From contig DATLYH010000383.1 of assembly GCA_035575035.1 (NCBI GenBank), forward strand, positions 1 through 24,670: DNA of 24,670 nucleotides, in the 5' to 3' direction. Below are positions 15,773-22,606 of the stretch, one piece after another. Each line of letters starts with the position of its first letter. Within the stretch, counting starts at the first letter, position 1. This stretch comes from DATLYH01 sp035575035 (GTDB taxonomy: Bacteria > Planctomycetota > Planctomycetia > Gemmatales > Gemmataceae). The notes under the pieces were generated by a model that was not told the origin of the DNA, did not search any database, and saw nothing but the letters and a program-made list of their open reading frames with translations. The position numbers and the translations under genes were made by a program.

Positions 15773-16453
15773 CTACCGCCGCGGGCTGACGGCCGACGGG
15801 TCGATGTACGGCTTGGCCGGTGCGGCTGACTCGCCCGACTGCCGGGTCGCCTGCACCAACAACAGCAGCTTCTGGGCGGCATTCTTCATCTTGACCTCGT
15901 ACTTCGCCACCCAGGCCTTGAACAGCACATGGGCGAAAACCAGCGGGATGGCGGTCATCAGGCCCAATGCCGTGGCGAACAACGCCAGGCCGATGGCTTC
16001 ACTGTGCTCCGTCGGGTTCTTGGAAATCTGGATCTTCTGGAAGGTGTTGATCATGCTGATGACCGTGCCGAGCAAGCCGACCATGGTAGCGATCTTGGCG
16101 ATGGCCAGGATCGGCGGCAGCAGGAAGTTCAAATCAGGCAGGATCTCCAACTCGATGACGTTGGCCATGGCCCGGCGCATGGCGGCTAGCCCTTGCTTGG
16201 ACGTTTCCAGCCCGGCCACGTACAGCCGCCGTGGGATGATGTCGGTCCGCTGCCGGCAGAAGCGCAAGGCCCCCTCGATCCCCTCCCGCTTCAGCCGGTC
16301 CTGGAAGGCGGGCAGGAACTCGTTCAGGTTGGTCCGGGCGTTCAGGTTCAGCAGGATGCGCCAGATGACCAGCGTTAACGCGGTCAACGACATCACAAAC
16401 ATCGGGATGGCGAAGTACCAGTCTCTCGTGACGAAGCTCCAAAACGCGGACAT
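15773..16453 (-). CDS. ExbB/TolQ/MotA proton channel family protein
   Basis: The protein has 226 residues. Helix 1 is WYFAIPMFVMSLTALTLVIW. A cytoplasmic segment (EFLPAFQDRLKREGIEGALR, CRQRTDIIPRRLYVAGLET) follows. Then come the two conserved helices of the MotA/TolQ/ExbB core: LPPILAIAKIATMVGLLGTV with the linking SMINTFQKIQ, and EAIGLALFATALGLMTAIPL. The GLLGTV and ALxxTxxGLxxAIP motifs are diagnostic. The subunit would form the pentameric channel around an ExbD dimer. It is the first gene of a three-gene operon with the two ExbD-like genes. No TonB-like gene is visible, so the energised partner is unknown. Confidence 0.93.
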   Translation of the reverse strand: MSAFWSFVTRDWYFAIPMFVMSLTALTLVIWRILLNLNARTNLNEFLPAFQDRLKREGIEGALRFCRQRTDIIPRRLYVAGLETSKQGLAAMRRAMANVIELEILPDLNFLLPPILAIAKIATMVGLLGTVISMINTFQKIQISKNPTEHSEAIGLALFATALGLMTAIPLVFAHVLFKAWVAKYEVKMKNAAQKLLLLVQATRQSGESAAPAKPYIDPSAVSPRR

Positions 16454-16803
16454 GCTTGGTTTCCCCGTTTAGCAGGACGTGGAATCGATCGGAAGCCGGC
16501 GATCGGTTCAATCGGGGAATGGAGACTCCCCTTCAATCCTTTGTACACGCCGTTTCCGGCTGCCGCTAGAGTAGAATGGGGGATGCCGATGGATTTTGGC
16601 AGGGTAGTCCATTGGACCCCCGAAGGGGATCGAATCCTCCACCGGCACGGTCCTCCGGAAGGGAGTCTCACCGTTCCCCCGGCGTTCTGTTCGCTTCCGC
16701 CGCTGCCCTGATGGTGGCCAGCTCGGCCGACTCCGGGCAGTCCGAAATGGTCAGCGGGGGCGCGGGAAGGGCCTAAAGCGTTCGGATTATTTTGTCCCAA
16801 TTT
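16454..16803. other. Long intergenic region upstream of the exbB-like gene, no gene recognised
   Basis: Frames on both strands are open but have no family-like sequence. A minus-strand stretch near 16685-16790 reads ISDCPESAELATIRAAAEAN before a stop and could be a gene remnant, but it has no start or recognised homologue. The promoter of the exbB operon should lie here, although no convincing boxes were found. Confidence 0.5.
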
Positions 16804-17053
16804 TTGACAATTTTCTGTGGATATCGCGCATCGTTCAGGGTAAGAGAAGGGGGACTCGCAACCGGCGCAGGGAAGAGAGACTCGACGGTGTTGGATTTCT
16901 GTGCCATCCAACGACCGCCGCTGCATCAGAGTAAACGAGTGAAGCCATCGTATTTCTGAGGGAGCTCCAGGCCCCTGTGGCCATGGTGCTGTCTGGACCG
17001 GCTTAGACTGCGAGGTTGGCAGCGTCCTCGAGGTCGGCCGGTCCAGCTTTTTT
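16804..17053 (+). ncRNA. Candidate structured RNA or attenuated leader ending in a strong terminator
   Basis: An AT-rich island contains a perfect TTGACA (16804-16809), though no good -10 box follows. There is no coding frame up to the terminator at 16993-17053. A stable hairpin lies at 16886-16917, in which GTTGGAT pairs with ATCCAAC and is extended by CGGT/ACCG past a one-base bulge. A second terminator hairpin ends the segment. This is either a small RNA of about 200 bases or a 5' leader attenuating the lipoprotein gene that starts at 17234. It does not resemble tmRNA, RNase P RNA or SRP RNA. Confidence 0.4.
16993..17053 (+). terminator. Strong intrinsic terminator
   Basis: CTGGACCGGC (16993-17002) and GCCGGTCCAG (17037-17046) form a perfect 10-bp stem enclosing a second stem, CGAGG/CCTCG (17011-17015 and 17026-17030). 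C plus six Ts follow at 17047-17053. There is no protein gene immediately upstream on this strand. Confidence 0.85.
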
Positions 17054-17233
17054 ATCTCCCTTTCCCCCTCCCGCTGCTTTCCCATTCCGCCCGCCTGGCC
17101 TGGATGGGGATCGGCTTGTTGCCCGTCGCATCAATTTTGCGTGAAGGGCGGCCCCGCAAGCGGTCGAATTCTCTCCAAAAAGACCCCGACCCTGAACCGC
17201 CCCAACCAGGGCCTCTCGGAGGGAAGGCCGTTC

Positions 17234-17512
17234 ATGTCCGCACGACCGTGGCTGTTCGCATCGGTAGTGGCGCTGGGCCTGCTGGGTACGACCGGCGGCT
17301 GTCAGACCCCAGGCCGCAACCCGGACAGTGCCAATGCCCTCGTTTCTTCGGATGCCGGCGCGGCTTCCGCCACCGGCAACGGCCTCTCGTCCCCGACGAC
17401 CGGCCGGGAGCCGGAGGGCGGCGGACTGCTGCGCACCGGCGCCATTCTGCTTGGGCCGGGGGTAGGGCGGAACTGGTGGCGCTGGCAGGGAGACGGCCTG
17501 TGGGGGTTCTGA
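17234..17512 (+). CDS. Small probable lipoprotein of unknown function
   Basis: The protein has 92 residues. The ATG at 17234 is preceded by GGAGGGAAGG. A short basic start and hydrophobic stretch (WLFASVVALGLLG) lead to TTGGCQ, a plausible lipobox with Cys at residue ~20. The mature part is a Ser/Ala/Gly-rich linker followed by GGGLLRTGAILLGPGVGRNW and a Trp-rich end (WWRWQGDGLWGF). No domain is recognised. A longer in-frame reading from 17141 lacks signal-peptide sense. It converges with the ATP-grasp gene. Confidence 0.62.
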   Translation: MSARPWLFASVVALGLLGTTGGCQTPGRNPDSANALVSSDAGAASATGNGLSSPTTGREPEGGGLLRTGAILLGPGVGRNWWRWQGDGLWGF

Positions 17513-17567
17513 CGGTTCAGGCGGCCTTCGGCTTCCATCCCCCGCGGTTGGCCATTGAAACATTCGG

Positions 17568-18530
17568 TCAGGCGCTCTTCCGAGGTGCCGCCTTCACCGC
17601 TTCTTCACGGGAGAACACCCGCGGCATCGGGCGGCGGGCGAGCTGCTCGTCGATCTCGGTCAGGCGCGGCAGCAAACCCCGGGCATTGGCGATCTGAATG
17701 GCCAGCCCCGGCCGGGCGTTGGCCTCCAGCAGCATCGGCCCTTCCGCGGCATCCACGACGATATCGACGCCGACATAGCCTAATCCCACCGCCTCGGCCA
17801 CTCGCCGTGACATGTCCAGCACCTGCGGCCAGCAGGGGATGCGCAGGCCGACCACGTCCGCGCCGGTGTCGGGATGGCGGCGAACGAAGCGGTTGCGCAG
17901 CACGGCGTGATGGGTGATACCGCTGGCCAAATCAATACCGGCGCCGATGCCCCCCTGGTGCAGGTTGGCCCGCCCGTTGGATGCCCGCGTCGGCAGACGC
18001 AGCATGGCCATGGCCGGCTCGTTGCGGTACAGGACTACCCGGATGTCGGGAATCCCCTTGTAGGCGACCGGCTCGAAGGCCGGATGCAGGCGAACACGTT
18101 GCTGGATCATCGCCTGGTCGGGCCGGCCGCCGAGCGAGTACATCCCCGACAGGATGTCGGACAGGTGCTGGCGAACCTGCTCCCGCGACAGCCGCTCGCC
18201 GTTGTGGCGGAGGTAGCAGTCCCCCTCGCGCCCCACCACAACCAGGATGCCGCGTCCCGCCGAGCCACGATTCGGCTTGATGACAAAGTCGTTCAGCCGG
18301 CCAAGGTAGTGGTCAAGGTGGCGCAGCAGGGAGTGGTAGGAGATGGCCGCATGGATAGCGGGGGTCGGTACACCGATGCGGCGACACAGCTCGTGCAGCC
18401 GCAGCTTGTCATCGACCAGCGGAAACTTGGCGCGCGGGTTGTGATCAAGGATACAGACGGCGTTCCGCCGGTTCATCCCCAGGATGCCCAGCTCGCGGAG
18501 CCGACGGGCGGCCGTGAGCAGCCAGAACAT
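17568..18530 (-). CDS. RimK-like ATP-grasp amidoligase (alpha-L-glutamate ligase-like)
   Basis: The protein has 320 residues. The ATG at 18530 has GAGG six bases upstream. The fold landmarks of the RimK branch of ATP-grasp enzymes are present: FVIKPNRGSAGRGILVV with ATP-binding Lys85, the DIRVV strand (162-166), SNGRANLHQGG (184-194, the RimK NxxANxxxGG element), VGVDIVVD (Asp256), and the metal-binding LLEANARPG (Glu269, Asn271). The family joins amino acids or peptides by ATP-dependent amide formation; this subgroup is annotated as alpha-L-glutamate ligase-like and travels with the inactive transglutaminase. The acceptor is unknown. It starts 16 bp after the inactive transglutaminase gene, so it is its operon partner. 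Confidence 0.92.
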   Translation of the reverse strand: MFWLLTAARRLRELGILGMNRRNAVCILDHNPRAKFPLVDDKLRLHELCRRIGVPTPAIHAAISYHSLLRHLDHYLGRLNDFVIKPNRGSAGRGILVVVGREGDCYLRHNGERLSREQVRQHLSDILSGMYSLGGRPDQAMIQQRVRLHPAFEPVAYKGIPDIRVVLYRNEPAMAMLRLPTRASNGRANLHQGGIGAGIDLASGITHHAVLRNRFVRRHPDTGADVVGLRIPCWPQVLDMSRRVAEAVGLGYVGVDIVVDAAEGPMLLEANARPGLAIQIANARGLLPRLTEIDEQLARRPMPRVFSREEAVKAAPRKSA

Positions 18531-18546
18531 AGTGCCCTCTTTCTGT

Positions 18547-20157
18547 CTATGCGGTCTGCGGGTCGGCGCTTTCCCTCAGGAACTCGCGGAAGCGGAACAG
18601 CTCGGTCAAGCGATATCCCGTGTACCGTCCGAGCAGGAGCTGCCCTGCCATGATCAGCCCGAGCGTCTCGGGGTAACGAAACAGGTGGCTGGCCACTACC
18701 GGCAGACTCAGCAACAGGGCAATGCAGGCTGCGATCAGTATCGTGCTCAACAGTGTCCGGAACGACGCTGCCGTGCTGTCCTCGACCTCCAGCGTCCAGA
18801 AGCGCTCAATCATCCCTGTAAGGATCACCATCGGGAAAAGGGCAATGTACCGGGTCGCGGGCAGGTCCTGGTAGTTGGCGGCGACAATGGCGACGATAAG
18901 CACAAGCACCACCAGGCTGAGCAGGAATGCCATGCGCGGCACCTGAAGAAGATGGTAGTGGTCGAGCAAGCGCCGCATTACCCAGCCGATGAGCAGAATG
19001 GCCACGAAGACCAGGATGCCGGGGAGGCTATGCACCTCGCGGAAGGCCAGGCCGAGCAGGGCCGGTGCGAAGGTGCCAAAACTGTACAGGCCGATCACAT
19101 TCCGGAAGACGCAGACGATCAGGGCGGCAACAGGCAAGAGCAGCAAGAACTCGACCAGCCGCTGCTCGGCCGGCGGCAGCATGTGGAAAGAGAGCATCAG
19201 CAGCAGGCGCCGCAGCGGCGATGGGTCGGCGGCATGCCGGTCCTCGGCAGCGACGCGCTCCACTAGGAAGGCGTACTCCAGGTCGCGCACATGCCGGCCG
19301 CGGACCGGCGGCACATCGCCGAAGCCGAAGACCAGGTAACTGGACGGCACCCGACCGTAATGGTGGTTGGTAGGGCACATGGGCAGCCAGCGGCCATCGA
19401 GCCAGGCCTCGACCCAGTAATGAGCCTGCTGCTCACGTCCGCGGAGGAGCGCCAGCCCAGTCACCAGCCGGGCCGGGATCCCACGGTTGCGCAGCAGGGC
19501 GGCCAGCAGCCGGCTCTTGGCCCGGGAGTCGCCGCCGTTGTTCCGGAGGCACTCGACGGCGCTGGCGCTGCGACCGCGGATGCTCGGCTCGTTGCTCAGT
19601 TCCTGGTCCACGTAACGGAACAAGGCGGCGGCCTGATCAGCGAGACCCTCTCGGCCGGCAGTCAGCCGCCGGGCCAGCGATGAGATGTGCTCGTTGTCGG
19701 TGCCGGCTTTGGAATCGACATCGAGATGTTCGCCCGGCCGGGGCGGCGCGTACAGCGACCGGGCCAGCTTGGCCATCGAGGCCGTCGGCCGGTGGACGTC
19801 AGTAACGCAGTAAAACTCGCAGCGGGCGCGGAAGGGACCGTCGGTGACGCCGGCCCGCCGGGACCAGAGCACCTGCCGGCGGTCGGGATGGCGCGGGTCG
19901 GGCGGGCGGTCGATCAACTCGGCACTGCGGTACTGCTCGCGCAGGACATGCTGCCGGCCGAAGTCCAGCGGTCGGGCCGTCTGTAGCCGGGCATCCCCCT
20001 CGCTGATGCCCTGGGCCAGCAAGGTGATCTTCCAGGTGCCGGGGCCGGCCGGCACGTTGACCTCGGGGCCCAGCACGTGATAGCGCAGCGCCATCACGCC
20101 CAGGGCCGCCGCCGCCAGCCCGGCAGCCGTCAGCACGCAGAGAGTCGTTCGGGACAT
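18547..20157 (-). CDS. Inactive transglutaminase fused to a seven-helix membrane domain (UUP1-type)
   Basis: The protein has 536 residues from the ATG at 20157, which has GAGG five bases upstream. Another in-frame ATG at 20214 overlaps the upstream stop as TGATG, but would place a terminator-like hairpin inside the gene. The chain has one N-terminal helix (CVLTAAGLAAAALGVMAL), a periplasmic part with a transglutaminase-like core (residues ~170-290), and about seven helices from ~335 (FLLLLPVAALIVCVF, GLYSFGTFAPALLGLAFRE). In the core, the expected Cys is Ser211 (GGDSRAK) and the usual Asp of DPT is Cys261 (MCPTNH), while His246 remains. This fits the inactive transglutaminase-7TM family, which co-occurs with RimK-like ligases. 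It probably binds a peptide substrate and presents it across the membrane. Confidence 0.92.
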   Translation of the reverse strand: MSRTTLCVLTAAGLAAAALGVMALRYHVLGPEVNVPAGPGTWKITLLAQGISEGDARLQTARPLDFGRQHVLREQYRSAELIDRPPDPRHPDRRQVLWSRRAGVTDGPFRARCEFYCVTDVHRPTASMAKLARSLYAPPRPGEHLDVDSKAGTDNEHISSLARRLTAGREGLADQAAALFRYVDQELSNEPSIRGRSASAVECLRNNGGDSRAKSRLLAALLRNRGIPARLVTGLALLRGREQQAHYWVEAWLDGRWLPMCPTNHHYGRVPSSYLVFGFGDVPPVRGRHVRDLEYAFLVERVAAEDRHAADPSPLRRLLLMLSFHMLPPAEQRLVEFLLLLPVAALIVCVFRNVIGLYSFGTFAPALLGLAFREVHSLPGILVFVAILLIGWVMRRLLDHYHLLQVPRMAFLLSLVVLVLIVAIVAANYQDLPATRYIALFPMVILTGMIERFWTLEVEDSTAASFRTLLSTILIAACIALLLSLPVVASHLFRYPETLGLIMAGQLLLGRYTGYRLTELFRFREFLRESADPQTA

Positions 20158-20179
20158 GAGCGCCTCATTCTTCTGTCGG

Positions 20180-20207
20180 AAAAGGGCGGGCGATCGGGCT
20201 CCCGCCC
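20180..20207 (-). terminator. Terminator-like hairpin between peptidase and inactive transglutaminase genes
   Basis: On the minus strand GGGCGGG (20207-20201) pairs with CCCGCCC (20190-20184) across a 10-base loop and is followed by TTTT (20183-20180). It lies just after the peptidase stop codon and about 25 bases before the next start. It could reduce expression of the downstream two genes. Confidence 0.5.
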
Positions 20208-20213
20208 GCTTCA

Positions 20214-22229
20214 TCACTCCTTCTCCGTGGCAGCACCGGTCTGTTCGACGGTTTCCGCGGCGTCCCAATGGACGCGGAAACGCAGCTCGCCGCGGTCGCC
20301 GGGGCGCGGCAGGGCCAGCAGGTAGCCGCAGCTGCGGCGCTGGTCCCAACAGAAGACCCAGCGGCTCGACGGCAGTCGGCTTTGCAGCCGAGGCTGTTGA
20401 CCCGGCCCTCCTCGCGGCAGGCTGACCTCTGCGAAGACCAGCGGCCGGATTTCCCTCGCCGACTTGCTAATCAGACCGGCCAGACGCGCGTTGGGCCACA
20501 TTTCCGTCTGGTACTTTGCGGTGATTACCTTCGGCTGTCTCTGGTCCGGCAGGGTGATCACGATGGTGCTGCCGCGCACTTCGGTGCGGACGGCCGGCAG
20601 CGCATCGGGGGGCGGCTGTGGGGCGGGCAGCCGGAGCGTCGGATCGCCCCAGAGGGTGAACGCCCAGGCAGCGCGCAGGTTGGCCCCGGTGCGCTGCGCC
20701 TCCTTGCCCAGCCGTTTCTCCTTGAGTAGCGCGTAAGCCAGCAGGAAGTTCTTGGCCTGCCGCAGTCCGCCGCCGAGTGTCTGGCCGTCGTACAGGATCG
20801 CGTCGAAAAAGGCCAGCGAGCAGGCCCCCCCGGAGCCGGAGTAGGTGCGCGTCGAGGAGCCGACCACGGCGAAGGCGCCGCGCCGGAGCAGCGGTTGGGC
20901 CTTCCAGTCGGTCAGGGCCAGGCAGCTTTGCAGGAAGATGAACGACGGCGGCAGCGGCTCGTCCCACTCCGGCAGGCCCCACTCCTTGATCAAGGTGTTG
21001 TGGTGCCCCTCCCAGAGGAAAATGTCGTGCTCGGGGAGCTGGCGGCGCAACTCGTCGCGCGTCAGGTTCCGGCCGAAGAGGGTGGTGGTCTGGTAGCCGG
21101 CGTTCCTCAGTTCGTGCGCGGTGTTGCGCGAGAAGGTCTCCATGAGCGGCAGGCTTTCGCCGGGATTGCTGGCCACTAGCGCCTTGCGCGGCGAGCCGGG
21201 CGGCGGCAGCAACCGTGGCCGGGCCAGCATCAACGCCACCACGGCCGGGTCGTCATGGAACAGCCGGCCAGTGGCGAAGGAGAACGGCTCGGTCCCGGCG
21301 GGGGTCAATGGCTCCATCTCGATGAATGCGTCCCGGTCGGTCGGGATCGGGTTGGGCCGGCGCTGCATGGGGATGGCCCGCAAGTCGGCCGCCAAAATCA
21401 GGGTATCGGCCCGGCGCAGCTCGCGGCGGCGCAGGGCGGCCCGGACGATCTCCTCGGTGTTGTCGCCGGCCGTGTTGGTGAGCAGCAGCGCTGCCCGCTT
21501 TTGCAGGGCGATCCACGGTGCCAGCGCTGCCATACCTCCCTGGCCATCCATGTCGGCCGGGTTGGCCACGACCAACGTCTGCACCGGGCCTGTTGTGAGC
21601 AGGTGTTTCCAATAACAGGCGGCGACTGCCTCCTCATCAACCAGGTGGGTAATGTGCTCGACCGGGCATTTCGGGAAGGGAACGGCAGAAGGGCCAACGG
21701 CGTAAACCCGGCGGACCTTCCACTCAGCCAGGCACCGACGCAGCTCGTCCGCCTCGCTGGCGCTGCCGTGGGTCACGAACAACGGTGCCCGCACGGCACC
21801 CGCCAGGCACGCGGCTTGTAACAACAACCCGCGCGGCTCAGCCGGACAGATCACCACACTTTCCGCGCGCGGCAAGAGCATCTGCCACAGCTCGCGCGGC
21901 GGGCCGCGCTCCCAGCGGACTACCGGGGCCATCTTCACCTCCAGACGGCGTTCCAGGTCATCCAGACCATCAGGGAATGAGCCGACCGGGATAACCTGCT
22001 CGGGCTGCAGCGCCTTCAGGAACGCCCTGATGGAAGCGCTGGCACGAGGCGAATCGAGCAGCAGCACGCCGGGGTGTCCGCTGGCGGCAACGGCGGACGT
22101 GAAGACGACCCGGTCTTCCGGCGAGAGGTCGCCGCCGAGCAAGACCGTCCGCTCGCCTGGCATCGGGGGGGCAACCCCGAGCAGACCGAGCGGGAAAAGG
22201 AGAAACGTGCATGCAGCCTTGAGGATCAT
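20214..22229 (-). CDS. Secreted C25 (gingipain)-like clan CD cysteine peptidase homologue
   Basis: The protein has 671 residues. The ATG at 22229 has GAGG nine bases upstream; an in-frame TTG at 22238 directly abuts it. A signal peptide (LKAACTFLLFPLGLLGVA) is followed by a ~330-residue N-terminal part with alternating strands (ERTVLLGGDLS, VRRVYAVGPSAVPFP, VQTLVVANPADM). That part resembles repeated Rossmann-like or cell-wall-binding-2-like units. Residues ~350-535 look like a caspase-fold peptidase: KALVASNPGESLP, ELRNAGYQTTTLFGRNL, DIFLWEGHHN (His409/410), FIFLQSCLA (Cys436) and the C25-typical ending TLWGDPTLRL. A beta-sandwich-like C-terminal domain follows. The His-Cys dyad fits clan CD, but specificity is unknown. 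It is the first gene of the operon with the inactive transglutaminase and the ATP-grasp ligase. Confidence 0.78.
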   Translation of the reverse strand: MILKAACTFLLFPLGLLGVAPPMPGERTVLLGGDLSPEDRVVFTSAVAASGHPGVLLLDSPRASASIRAFLKALQPEQVIPVGSFPDGLDDLERRLEVKMAPVVRWERGPPRELWQMLLPRAESVVICPAEPRGLLLQAACLAGAVRAPLFVTHGSASEADELRRCLAEWKVRRVYAVGPSAVPFPKCPVEHITHLVDEEAVAACYWKHLLTTGPVQTLVVANPADMDGQGGMAALAPWIALQKRAALLLTNTAGDNTEEIVRAALRRRELRRADTLILAADLRAIPMQRRPNPIPTDRDAFIEMEPLTPAGTEPFSFATGRLFHDDPAVVALMLARPRLLPPPGSPRKALVASNPGESLPLMETFSRNTAHELRNAGYQTTTLFGRNLTRDELRRQLPEHDIFLWEGHHNTLIKEWGLPEWDEPLPPSFIFLQSCLALTDWKAQPLLRRGAFAVVGSSTRTYSGSGGACSLAFFDAILYDGQTLGGGLRQAKNFLLAYALLKEKRLGKEAQRTGANLRAAWAFTLWGDPTLRLPAPQPPPDALPAVRTEVRGSTIVITLPDQRQPKVITAKYQTEMWPNARLAGLISKSAREIRPLVFAEVSLPRGGPGQQPRLQSRLPSSRWVFCWDQRRSCGYLLALPRPGDRGELRFRVHWDAAETVEQTGAATEKE

Positions 22230-22606
22230 CCAGAACAACCTCGGGATCAGGAGATCGCCGGGCAGGCCGCGGAGGCTCGCACGGCAAACGGGGGACAGGT
22301 CCGGATGAGGCGCCGGGCGGCGCGGGTGGTATTAATGCGCGAAGCAGGGAAAAATTGCCAGACGATTCGGAACGTTTGACCGCGAGCCGCAGATCAGCGC
22401 ACCACCCGCGCTTGCCGGCCGAATTCCAGAGAAGAGACTTCCGCCTGACCGACATTCATGGTAACGTGGAAAGTCGCTCCCTCACGGTCGCGGCTCTGTG
22501 TGCAACCGCCGAAAGGCCGCTCCCTCAAAGTCGCGGCTCTGTGTACAACCGCCGGAAGCGCTTTCCCACCTGTTCGCCCTCCAGGATGTCAATCGAAGAA
22601 CTTGCC
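22230..22606. other. Divergent intergenic region with no gene recognised
   Basis: The peptidase gene (-) and the PSCyt1/DUF1549 gene (+) diverge here, so promoters for both should lie in this stretch. No strong -35/-10 pair is evident on either strand; a minus-strand TTAATA near 22330 is the best candidate. The only conspicuous structure is the direct repeat at 22475-22554. Confidence 0.5.
22475..22554. repeat. Direct repeat, two 37-bp copies with 43-bp period
   Basis: Copies at 22475-22511 and 22518-22554 match at 34 of 37 positions. The shared core is GTCGCGGCTCTGTGT followed by CAACCGCCG, preceded by CGCTCCCTCA. It is non-coding and lies upstream of the PSCyt1/DUF1549 gene. Confidence 0.88.

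Noticed and set aside
16625..16645. tRNA T-arm-like ATCGAAT sequence
   Set aside because: The flanking bases do not form the T stem, and no acceptor or anticodon arm can be drawn on either strand.
16393..17085. Minus-strand frame of 230 codons upstream of the exbB-like gene
   Set aside because: It has no recognisable domain, runs through the terminator hairpin and lacks a plausible start. A short ISDCPESAELATIRAAAEAN stretch in a neighbouring phase could be a remnant but is too short to call.
18484..19266. Plus-strand frame of 260 codons rich in Gln, His and Glu opposite the inactive transglutaminase
   Set aside because: The composition is that expected from the complement of membrane-helix codons. 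There is no independent gene evidence.
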